Source: Paragonimus skrjabini miyazakii (lineage: Eukaryota; Platyhelminthes; Trematoda; Plagiorchiida; Troglotrematidae). From it: 64,000 nt of DNA. Of the stretch, positions 29,201-41,200 are shown in pieces (position 1 is the first letter of the stretch; the number at the start of each line of letters is the position of its first letter). The stretch spans positions 19,025 through 83,024 of the forward strand of contig JTDE01000713.1 of NCBI GenBank assembly GCA_014338405.1, written 5' to 3'. The position numbers and the translations under genes are program-made. Below the pieces are notes generated by a model. The model ran no database searches, was not told where the DNA came from, and was given only the letters and a program-made list of their open reading frames with translations.

Positions 29201-32200
29201 GATGTAATCAATGCTTGATTTTACTTTGATCTTCAAGTTTGAAATTTCATATTTAGCGTTAACTGGTTGATGGGATTCATCTTCTACGACATTAAGAATG
29301 TTTAAGATTTGACAATGATTGCCTTGAAAATGGCAAAGTATTTGATGGCTGATTGATAACATAAGATGCAACTTTTTCAAGATTTAACGTATAAAATGCG
29401 AACAGAAACAAAAGTAGCAGTCGCATCTGAAATTCTTAGAATCCGAGTTGCAGTGAAATGCACTCCTGCAAGACTGCTGTGACTTCCTGGATTCAATGTT
29501 GGATAGTGAGATTTTGGAAGTCGTTGACCAGTATATTTGCTTAAGAATTTGCACCAGCGGCAGTGGAGGTATAAGGAATGGACTATAAGCTTGAACCTCT
29601 AAGGCTTGGACGGTGTTCGTCAATCTAGTACAGATTTGACGATAGAAAGACATTTATTTGAAGATTGCGGGTCACGCACATGAGGCGACGACGAGTGCTG
29701 TTACTTTACGGCTACCAAACCTGACCGCAGTGGGTATAAAACATGAGCCGTCTCCAGGTGGTTGAACATCGACGACAGTGTCTGTAGCTTACACCAGGTG
29801 GCACCAACGGGTAAGCAACGAGGAGTTTAGCAAGCTAGCATTTGTAGTGGGTGCCAATCGAGTTCCTTCGTTAAATCTTTAAGTTCGTACAAGTTAGGCC
29901 ATGCAATAGGGATGCCAGCCCGTCGTCCGGCGCACTCTGCCGACTGGCGTAATGTGCATGGTCTGCCATTTAACACGACTCCTCCAGACGATCTGGGAGA
30001 CTGAAGAGGTGCCTCGTGATTGGTGCCTATCAACAGTCATTCCCATTTTCAAAAAGGGGTCCCGAAGTCTATGTGACAACCACAGGGGCATCAGTTTGGT
30101 GTCTATTGCGTCCAAGTTACTCACTNNNNNNNNNNNNNNNNNNNNNNNNNNNNNNNNNNNNNNNNNNNNNNNNNNNNNNNNNNNNNNNNNNNNNNNNNNN
30201 NNNNNNNNNNNNNNNNNNNNNNNNNNNNNNNNNNNNNNNNNNNNNNNNNNNNNNNNNNNNNNNNNNNNNNNNNNNNNNNNNNNNNNNNNNNNNNNNNNNN
30301 NNNNNNNNNNNNNNNNNNNNNNNNNNNNNNNNNNNNNNNNNNNNNNNNNNNNNNNNNNNNNNNNNNNNNNNNNNNNNNNNNNNNNNNNNNNNNNNNNNNN
30401 NNNNNNNNNNNNNNNNNNNNNNNNNNNNNNNNNNNNNNNNNNNNNNNNNNNNNNNNNNNNNNNNNNNNNNNNNNNNNNNNNNNNNNNNNNNNNNNNNNNN
30501 NNNNNNNNNNNNNNNNNNNNNNNNNNNNNNNNNNNNNNNNNNNNNACATTGTCTTACTTAGCCCCTCAGCTGGAGACATACAGACCATGCTGGACAGGTT
30601 GAGCGACCGAGCTGGTTTGTATGGAATGCGCTTTGCACCTTCAAAGTGCAAAGTGTTGCTTCAAGACTGGGGCACTTCAACTCCTACTTTCTTCATTGCA
30701 GGTAATCCGCTTGAGACTGTGGACAGTTTCACACACTTGCGTAGCACAATCTCGTCAGCCTGTAATATTGCTGATGAGATATCAGCGAGGATAGCAAAGG
30801 CACGAGTTGCCTTTGCCAAACTGCGTCATCTGATGATGACCTAGAGACGGCACTCAGTTCGTTAGCAGGCTCGTTTATTGCAATACTAAGGAAATAATGA
30901 CAACAATATTCTCACCTGACTTTGTTTATTTACGAACGTGGTAGTCACACAGAGTGAATAAATGTGAAAACAGTAGAATCTTTGAGACCATTACGTCATT
31001 ACTTGTTGCACTTTGAAGGTGTAACAAGCTTGTTGGTCACGGATTTTTGATGAACGTTCGAGGGATCAACTGTTTCAGGAGGAAAATCATTGGACAAAAT
31101 GGAAACTAGAAACGGACTCGGCACCTCGAAAGTCGTCGATATATACCTTGTACAAACAAGTGCTGGCTTCAGACTTTCGTGAACTTACTATATATGGACC
31201 ATAAATGATTTGCGAAGAATCATAGGTGAATATTGGACAAATTAAGATTAAAATCAAACGTGACGTAAACGATCTTCATTTTTCAAGATAACGAATTGCC
31301 AGAACACTCCGTACGCGAGCACCACGACAGAAAATGTATTTTTGGTGTGAACCGTCAGTCAGGCCATATGGATAAAGTGTCCGGTTGTTAGAAAATCCAT
31401 ACCATTTGAGAAGCAAGACTAGGCGAGAGCCCAATCGGATAGTTCTAGTTGGCTGATCAGGTTTCTATGAGAGCTTGTGCATGTGCAGTATATAATCATC
31501 GCTGGTTACTAAGTGATAGAACCCGCTGAGAAATCCATGGTATGCAAGAAAAATCAAGTGACTGCAATGAAAATCTATCATTGCCCATCCAGGCTACGTG
31601 GCCCCAATAGTCATCCATTTTAATGACATCAAATATAACAACCTTGTCGACAACTACAATCATCTTGGAATGAAGTGACTGGGTCTACATGGATGCTCAT
31701 AGTTCAGGATAAATTAGATAAGATTCCTCTCAGATTTGAGGTTGTGGCACAACATATACTGTCAACAACTTGGCGGAGATGCAAAAAATTGAATGGAGAT
31801 TTCCGTGTAAGGAGTATTATCATGACAAAACATTGCATGTTCAAGGTTACCGCTCAGGGAATTCCGAGCATCGACCTCAAAGAGACTGCATCTAGACTAA
31901 ACCATTCTACTGCATATTCAATAACCTTCACAAGAATGTGTGTACGAGATATAGGATACAACGATTCGTAAGTTATAAGTCAAGTACTTGCCAAAGATCA
32001 CTCTCATTCCACGTCCGACGAGGCTTGTTTATCCGCGTGGGTTGGGATTCTTTCTTGTTTGTCATTACCGTAACTAGATCTCACTCAACGATATTGATAA
32101 CCCTCATGAAAAAGCTGCAGAAGCTGTTTAACTGTGCCATCGATAATACTGCAAGCGTTGCTGAAACTACTCACAACTACATTCTTGCATGAGTTATCGA

Positions 32201-35200
32201 CGTCATAAGGTGGGAGAGATAGCGCACCCAAAACGCATATCGATATAAGGATAGTATTAGATTTGGTCATATAAATAAAAACAATAGCCGAACTAGTAGC
32301 GTTTATATTTTAATTCAGATTTATGAATGCAGACACTTCAATCTTCGTCGTCAGTAATATGGCTTGCGTGTCGTATGGGTCGAAGACCCGAGTCGTTGGA
32401 AAAAAACGGTATGAACAACACAGCGTTTGGTTTAGACTCGATTCATACAATTTTCCAGTTATGAGACACGGATGAGTGTGCGCATATGTCTATCGATTAC
32501 GTTCACCGTCCGATCAGTACACAGCTGGAGCAGTTGCCCAAACTAATGGTGACAAGCGATAGTGATGCGAAGCTGAGATAATCGGTGCAACATCAAAAAG
32601 TAAATTGGAAGGCAGGTATTGTAAAAACAGCGTTTGCACTGTCAGAAAAGATCCTAAGTCGACATCTTTCTCAAAGAAAGGATGTATAAATAGGCTGAAG
32701 ATTGTTACGAGAAAGTGGACCACGGACCTTGAGAATTGTGGTTGGACGAAAACATGAGTACGGTGTCTATTTACCAGACAAGCGTTTTCCGTCTTATATG
32801 TTTCAAACTTTCTGTCACTGTTGTTCATACCAGAATCTTAGGTAGCTTTCCGATTGAACGTTTACATGACTACCATATGATTGTTATTCAACGGAATCGG
32901 TCTGGTATGAGGATTGAAGGTAAGACAAAACTAAACTGAACTCAGGTCAAAAACTGTGTGACCTCCCAGATAGATTGAAGTGCGCGATTGACCTCATTCC
33001 ACATCTAGGGCAGTACTGTTAACGCAGAATTCCTTCTATTTTAGTTCCAGAGTTTGATTTGCTAATGATTTTAGCCTCAGTTCAATGGTTCGTTTTTTGT
33101 AACAACTACGAATCTAATGATAAGGCACGCATCTCGGTCTGACTGTCACCGCAATAGTGATGTGGAATAGCCTATTTGAAATCAGACCATCTGAAAATGA
33201 TGATGATGATGGGACACGTTGAATTAATCTTGTAAATCAATCAAAAAGTACTGATGCGAGCGATCTGGCCTCTGTAATATGGTTATTGAGTGCAAGCGTT
33301 ATGCGGTTTGGCGGAGTGATAGCCAGTTACTTACATTCAAGAATGTTGAGTGTGCTTTGGTGGTGATTGCAGAAGAGCCACCAGGCAGGGTTCCACGTTG
33401 TATCAGATGGAACAAGAGCCTGAGATCATGTCTGATAGTCTGATAGTTGATGTAAATGCCTCTAGTAGAAAGATAGCTGTTGTGTCCAATCAAATGCCAG
33501 TGAGCCATGCAGCTGGCCGATCAGATTACTCTGACCTTCAAGCGATCGATGACACATGCGGGCAGCGGCTGCCCGTGCTGTGTGGGCTGACAGTTTTCGG
33601 TAACGTATCGTGAATCGGTTGTTCTAATACAGCTTACCTACTGCGGGTATTTTCCGTCGGTCTTGATTACAACAATAGCCAATGCGGTTCTATCATACGG
33701 TTGAATAAGTTTCGTTTGCTGTCGATGGGGGTGAACATGTTTTCAGTGGTTGAAGCCGAATTTCGAGTAAATGCGCCATTTCTGGGCGTTTAAAGAAGGA
33801 CAGCACAGCTTGATCTGCCATAGTGATTTGGCCGTCATCTCGGACTTAGCGAATATTCGGAACAGGGCCAGTACTAGAATTTGTGACTCTGCTGACTCAG
33901 ATGAACAGATGGCAGTGTTGCCACAAGGTAATTCACAGTCAACATTGTAAACTCAGTTCGAGTGGTTGGCCAATCAGGAGCTACAAAGTATTTATTACTG
34001 TCGCGAAAATTCCCATTGAATCATAGAACAGTAGACTTGACGAACAATTGTTTTCGATAATTCATCATCAGATCAATACAATTATATAGATTCAGCAGAA
34101 TCAAAAACAGTGTGTAAACAAGACAAAGAGGTTTAGCAGAATGTCATTGGATCAAGCAGAACGTTACAAAATATCCAGGCCTGCATAGGTCAGTCACTCA
34201 GGGAGCAAATCACCAGTGTTAACGATTGGTGGTTTGGAGTCCCACCCATCATTACGTCACAAAGTTATCGGTTGCAGTTTGGATGGGCATACAGACTGAT
34301 GGTGTGACCTATGGCCACGGCAAATGCAGGGCTTGCACGAAATTTTTGTGTGCACACAAAATCGGGTTGCGCAATGGAATGGCGATCAATTCAGCAGTAG
34401 CCAACATTCGTTGTCTGACCAGTTTTGGGTGGTTTACCGGGACTTTGTAGACAACACGGAACGCCTGAGTGGGGTCAACCCGGTGGTCAGTGTCTGCCAG
34501 ATGTGCGACGACTGCGCTGTTGATGGATTTAACTGAACCTGTCCCGAGCCACGCTGGATGGTGCTCTTTGATCCGTTTTGACAAATGCCTCGTCGTGCGA
34601 CCTACATATTCTGCTGTACAACAGCAGGAAAATGAGTATACAAACATGGATTGGTCGAGGACAGGAAGTTTGTCTTTCAAGCTCAAAGTCAGCAGGGGGG
34701 ATGTGGTGAACCAACTGCGCATCGTTGCCGCCGGAAATGTGTGCCCAAGGGTCTGATAAAGTCGACGGTTTAGTATCCCTGTCGCAATATCATTCTCAAA
34801 AGGAAGACGGATGAAAATAGCCTTCTTTTCTACCGTGATAGTCTGACTCCGTGGCTTAGACGCGATCATGTTCTGGGTTATGAAACGATCCGGGCAGCCA
34901 TTTTCTCGCAACACGTTGGCGACTGTCTCCAGTTCCCAGTCTATTGTGTCTACAGAGCAAATTTTCATTGCTCTACTAGTCAGACAGCGAACGAAACTAA
35001 TGAAATTTGTATATTGTCCAGTCCAGTTCGCTCTACGACAAACGGAGCGTTGTAAACTACCATCTAGGCGCCTATTCAGATTCACATCAACCAGGCGCAC
35101 CACGACATCACGTTTACTTTTGAAACGGAATCAGAAAAGTCGTTTCATTGTAAACTCTATTCGAGTGGTTGGCCAATCAGCAGCTACAAAGTATTTATTA

Positions 35201-38200
35201 TTGGTGGCTTGTGCTTAAACCACTCCGTCCGAACAACGGCTACTACTCATAGTAATGACTATAGACTGAACCTACTAAACGTGGCGTAAACCATAATAAC
35301 TACAAATCAGAAGAAAGAAGTTAGTTTCACAAAGTGCTTTGAAATATAATTCAACTTGCATATGAATAAGTCACTAAGTTCCCAAATGAAGGTGAAAGCA
35401 ATATCGCCCGTTCTTAGTTTGCACGCCATATAGACTGTCAACTTTAAGAGATCTTGGAAATACTCTGAGAAAAACACATTGTTCGTACAATAATTTTAGT
35501 TTAAAAGATTGGTGTGAATGGGGTCACGTAATCATAAATTTACTTATTCTAGTCCAAATAACAACCTATTTTTTTCCATTCAGGTGAATATCAAGATGCA
35601 GAAGGTATACTACTTCAGGCTGGTCTCTATTTTCGTGCAATAATGTTGCATTTACATTGTTATAACTGGGATAGGTGAGTTGGACTGTTACGCACATGAA
35701 CATTTACTGCAATCAGTTTGTGAGATTTATGACTAATTTACAGGAGCTAAATTTACGGATAGAGGAGCCGAATGTTCTTTCAGAATCTTACAACAGAGAA
35801 ATGGAAAGAATAACGATGAATATTTGTTTCGATACGCATTCAGACAGTAACTGTAATCATGCAAGTTACGATTCTAAAACTGACACCAAAGTGTGAAATA
35901 CTAAATTGATATATTAATTACGGTGGCAAAAACTCAAGAAACAAGGACCGATAACTACAATGCTGTATCAACAATATTCGTGACAGGTGGATCAATGATC
36001 CAGGCATGTTCACATCACATGAGTGCGAACAGTACGTGGAATATAAAGAAGATTCGACGATGTGTTTTGTAACAGTAAAATTGTCCAGAGGTGACGAATG
36101 TGACTGAAGACTCGGTATAATGATAATCCAATAAATTACACAGCTAAAATTGACGTTAACTGACTGTGTGGAATCGCATGCAGCAGCTATGGTGTCTGAC
36201 GTGACATTGCAACTAGGTAAGTTGCTGGAAGATTACAATTAACTTTGGAGAAGTAAGTCTCAAATGGAAAGTATTAGTAATGAGCGGTTTAAAAGTCCAC
36301 ACGACTGTCGCAGAACCAGGGGGGTAGAATTGCTATTTTGGAAAAAATTCGATTGCCTGAACCGGTGTATGGCACACAATTTAATTTCCAGTTTCATTAC
36401 AAGTGGCCAACCAAACACAATTCACTTGACATATCTCAGTTTGCAGTATAATTTTAAATTCCCGAAAAAAATCACATTGGGCCATGCAACGAACAAACCA
36501 ATATCTTTTCTAAATCTTTGGCAGAATATCACAATTACGTATCTTTTGCCAGCTTAAGGGCATGAAGAACAAAATCAGTGTCACTCATTGATTAATGTCA
36601 GTAGCCACAAAACCAAGCGCAAACATGACCTAATCTCACAAATTGCAAATCACTAGTTTTGCTGATGACTTCAACAACCGAGGTTTAAACCAGCGGGATG
36701 TATGGGGCAGACTAGGTTGACTTTTGGTCAATATAGCTGCAAGATTTGAACAAACCAGTCCTATGAATATTAAACTGGATTACATAATCATATGCCGAAC
36801 TATTGGACGGTGGCTACCATTTGCCATTTAACTATCTCAGATTGATTACTTGAAAATCTGTAGACTACACGGAAAATCAACGAAATCAACGGAATCAACG
36901 CGATTACCTGCATTAGCCAAATGTTCTACGAATGCACCGTTGGCTTATTTGATTACTCAAATTCATAGCCAAACTAGACCCTACTCTTTGGTCCGTTTGG
37001 ACAAAAGTCGCAGTTGACCGTCCAACATATTCTGTTGAAAACCAGAAGAAAAATGAGTGTACGAGAGAAAAAAAATCTCAGTCAGTTTTCCTTCATATTG
37101 TTTTAACCCCGCTAGTTATATAAATGCAATGTTCATCACTGTTTCTTCCATTTTCCTGGAAACTGAAATTAATCTTATGTGATATCTTTGCTATTTACAG
37201 AAGAGCAATTGGAGATCTGGTCACCAGAAATTAACTACCACTCATATTTGACCTCGACTCTAACCACAGGGTTAGCTTTTTATCCAGCTCTTGAGAAAAA
37301 ACACCAGAATCGTGTTTCATTTCGATTTGTGTTTTCTGAGTTATTGCTCAAAACATTCTTCCTTCATCCTGGACTTGACCAAAGCTAACAGAGTGACATT
37401 GCACTGTTCGTGTTCTGACGAATTTTGCTACCTGCTTGCGAGTACGTCGAAAAGACTTTGTATACCGTCATGAGCAGAGAAATGAAACAACAAAGACAGC
37501 AGGAAGGCCAAGGCTCACAATACTCGTCACCGCCATAATAGAGACGATCGTATAAACAGTTGTTTCTAAACGTACGCAGGCATGAACTTCTGGATAGCAA
37601 CAGCTTCAGTGAGGCTCTATATTGGGGTTGGATTTTAAATAAAGAAAATGAAATGCGTTTGCCAGATCGTACTGGCATTATGTTCAATAGAACGTTGTGT
37701 AATGGGCGACGCCATCCCCTTGTTTCAATAATTAACCGTGAGGTAATATGCTTAAGTGATATGCCACTTGACCTGCTACACAATATCCTCGTGACCTTGG
37801 CTTACGATCGGCACTCGCCCCTGTCGATATATGATGCTCCGTATTTGGCTAACTCGAACACTGGTCGTTTCACACAACCAGTAGTGTCCAGAACGAGACC
37901 ACCGTCGAAGTAGCTAGCATACATGAAAGAAACTTGGATTTTTAACATTGTACCATGTCGATTTCCCGTAGCACGGGACCGTCTGAACTTTGGAATAAAC
38001 GATCTGGAGTAACCGTTTAGTTATAGAGCGGCCTTTAGCAAAAGACTGTTTTTGTCCGGCTTCTATTTCCGCACACTCTAAAACAAACAGTTTTAACGTT
38101 CATTCTTTTACATGCCAAGATTAAAGTCTATCGTTCTATCCGGTCACACCGATTAAGTAAATTGCTTTTCTAATGTGGTCGACCAATGAGGTTCGTAAAA

Positions 38201-41200
38201 TCCTTTGACAGTACTAACAAACGGAGATGGAGAGACTGCTCGTTGAAACCGCACCAACAGTCGCATCGGAATCGGGAATCACGCCTTCAAGGTTTCAGAG
38301 AACAACGGTTCGTTGACTTACCATTTTTATGACAAAACTCAACGGGGTTTATTTTCATGTTTTTGTGTTTCTAACAGTATGCCAGTAATTAACCACAATT
38401 TTGTTTCATTAACACTGTAATATAGAAATTGTGTGTTATGCTTCAAATAACCCGGAGCGTTTTTCAATCATTTTTCTTAGGGCACTTGAACTTGCGACGA
38501 AGTATAATGTGGCCTTGGACATTGTTGCTTCTGTGCGACACTTCTATTTGCAACAGAGTAATCGAGCGGAAACATTACCGAAGTATCTCGCGCTACCAAA
38601 ACAGGTGAGCAAATGCCTGGATGTTTCAACGTGTCATCAGAAGTTAATTTTCGAGTCCCATTCAGTAACAGATAAACTGTGTAGCAATCGTTCGTAGTGA
38701 GCTACGGAGTAGATTAGGCCAGTGAATGGCAAACAAGTCAAATATATTAGTCAACGTAAGCATATCCGAATTACTGATACAGTTCAGATATTCTTTTTCG
38801 GAACCAATATTCTGTTACCCACCTTGAGAACGACCGACAAATTCGGGGCCGGATCTGAGCACAAGCTTCGGCTATCACTGGATCACTAACCGTTCTACCG
38901 GAGCCCATAACAGCCCTGAAAGCAAACATATCCATTTCACACTATTGATCAAATGCGCTACTTCAATTTTCACTTCGTGCACGTTTAAATTGATCCCTGT
39001 AACGGCGTGCTATTTCACAAACATCTGCTCCTGATGATCAGTGCTACAAAGCAGCACCCAGGATGTGTTACAGATCACTTTCCAGAGTGAGGAAATTAAC
39101 CGAACAAGTAGACATGCGCACATGATAACGCCCAAGGAACAGTTCTCAGTTAGTGTGTGGAGAGGGAGAAGAAACTCGTGTGCGACACAACACGAAGGAG
39201 GTGCGATGAATCCAAACACCGTCATCCAGAGAAGTGGGAAGCGACAGTTATGACATTAATTTGTTTAAAGCAGCGGTTCGCTGGAATTGACATTTTGGGC
39301 AAAAGACAGAGTCTATCCACGCTAAGAATGGCGACCACAGGAAACACGATGAAAAATGTATTTTGGTCATTTTAAGCCGGGGTATTTGGGTGAATAGAAT
39401 GTTATTCACATTAGTCAAACATCAAAGCGCTCTATTAAATGTTCAAACAAATAAAACGAAGCTGTGCGGAGAACAATTTTAAGATGAACCATACTTTTCC
39501 GCTCTAGGACCTCTCGGCGTTGTTATTAACGAGCTCGGTGTCAGGTTTCTTCAATATTGTTGTACACCTCCAGAGTCATACAAACTAAATGGACCATACT
39601 AGTATAATAGGGGAGAGGTTAGAGACTGAGAGATCATCATGAAACCTGGACGTGGGCTTATATTAAGGGGTCTTTTAATCAAACTGTGACATAAAGACAG
39701 AAGATGCATTTTGAGGATTTAGCGCGGAAAAATCTACTAGCAATTTCGAACACCCTATTGTCCGTATCACCTCCTCCGGGGCAACCACAAGAGGACGACG
39801 GCTTAAAACGTGGCCTATGTACTGTGCCTCCCTTGAAGTTGCTGTACGCTTAGACTATGACGCATAATTTTAATAACTCAACCATCCTGATTCGAATGAA
39901 TGGATGTTTTGATAAAGTTGGTAAACCACAACATATAGTCATGGAGAAAGAGGTTTTGCGTTCTCAAAGAAACAAAACTACGTCCTCCATTTGAGATGCA
40001 TTTGTAAATTCGCCGTATTATATGTTGATGAACATTTTCAACCTGTTCAGTGAGGATGTTCTGAGAGGCTGTTGTTATATTCTCTATTTGTATAGCAATG
40101 GAATGAGGTTGAGGGTTGTAAACCATAGGCCAGTATATTTCATAGGAAAAAATCTAACGAAGTTAAATCAACTTGCCTTCAAGGCCACTCAACTGGTCCA
40201 CCTCTGAGAGTACGTTTGGTTCAGACACGATCGAACAGATTTTACATGAGCCAAAACCCAATCCTGCTGAGACTGAATTCAACTACGTCGTTAGGGACCT
40301 AAGATTTAAAAGTATGGACAAAGAAATCCAGAAAGAAGTTCCATATAAATTGCCGCATTTATCACTCTTTCGGAAAAGTACGGTCTCAACGAAGTGGTGT
40401 TAAGTATCCCAAACCAAACAGGAACTTATAGTATTACTAATAAGTAGTGTGGCAGATTTATGAATTTAGATGAGACCCAACTGTGAAAAGTCAGGGCTTC
40501 GGCTACATTCGAACCAGCGACAGAAACACCATGCCTCAACGCGGCAAGCGCTCTACCAGCTGAGCTACGAAGCCACGCCAGGAGCTCGGAACTTTCACAT
40601 TTGGACTTATAAGTTAAAGTAGAGGTGCACCTCCTTTAGTACGCGTGAATTTTCTTGGGTTCAGTAAACCTGATGTTTAGTATTTACACCAACATGAATG
40701 TAGAAAACGGCTTCATCGACGAAGATGATACCACCCATCAACGATGGTTGCCGAAAAACTGCTGTTTGGAACCACTTCGTGGAGTCCAACTGCTTTTGTT
40801 CATCAATATCTCTTAGAGTAACCGCGTGAAAGAACTTGTAAGGACAGGATACTAGATGGCATAATATCCGCTAGATCTACCGCCGTCTTGTAAAGAGCTG
40901 TTGAGCTGATTTACAAATGGATACTTGGGGAATTGGTCGCACCATAAGCGGTTCTTCAGTGGTTACCGTTTTTAACGTGGATAACCACCCTCTTTTACTC
41001 AAAGCCGCTGCTTTAAACATATTAAGGTCATAGCTATCGCATCCCTCTTCTCCGGATGAAGGTGCTTGAATTCACCGCATCAACTTAGTAAATTCAAACC
41101 TAAATGATTCAGCAAAATTAATTATGGTTCATCGACATATTTCGGCTCCATCATTCAGACACCACTGTCAGTTGACCAACATAAGGAAATCAGCTTGCTG

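Larger units (their letters stand above)
33943..35201 (-). mobile_element. Penelope-like element with flanking direct repeats
   Basis: The best preserved PLE here. One minus-strand frame (35103-34309, 264 codons) reads from the RT thumb (ANWTGQYTNFISFVRCLTSR, ENGCPDRFI) through KAIFIRLPFENDIA into a GIY-YIG domain (FVYSFSCCCTAEYVGRTTRH, LSKRIKEHHPAWLG) and ends near ILCAHKNFVQALH. The RT palm is absent, so it is 5'-truncated. A 56-bp sequence at 33943-33998 recurs as a direct repeat at 35146-35201 with a handful of differences, just outside the coding block, as expected for PLE terminal repeats. It lies antisense in an IFT80 intron. Confidence 0.85.

Noticed and set aside
29952..30651. Open frames of 176-216 codons
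   Set aside because: Most of their length is the run of N. Only the flanking RTE-like RT fragments are real.
35146..35201. Possible hammerhead ribozyme in the PLE terminal repeat (CTGATTGGCC...CGAA on the minus strand)
   Set aside because: PLE terminal repeats can carry hammerheads, but the CUGANGA and GAAA cores are not intact here or in the other copies I examined. A covariance-model search would settle it.
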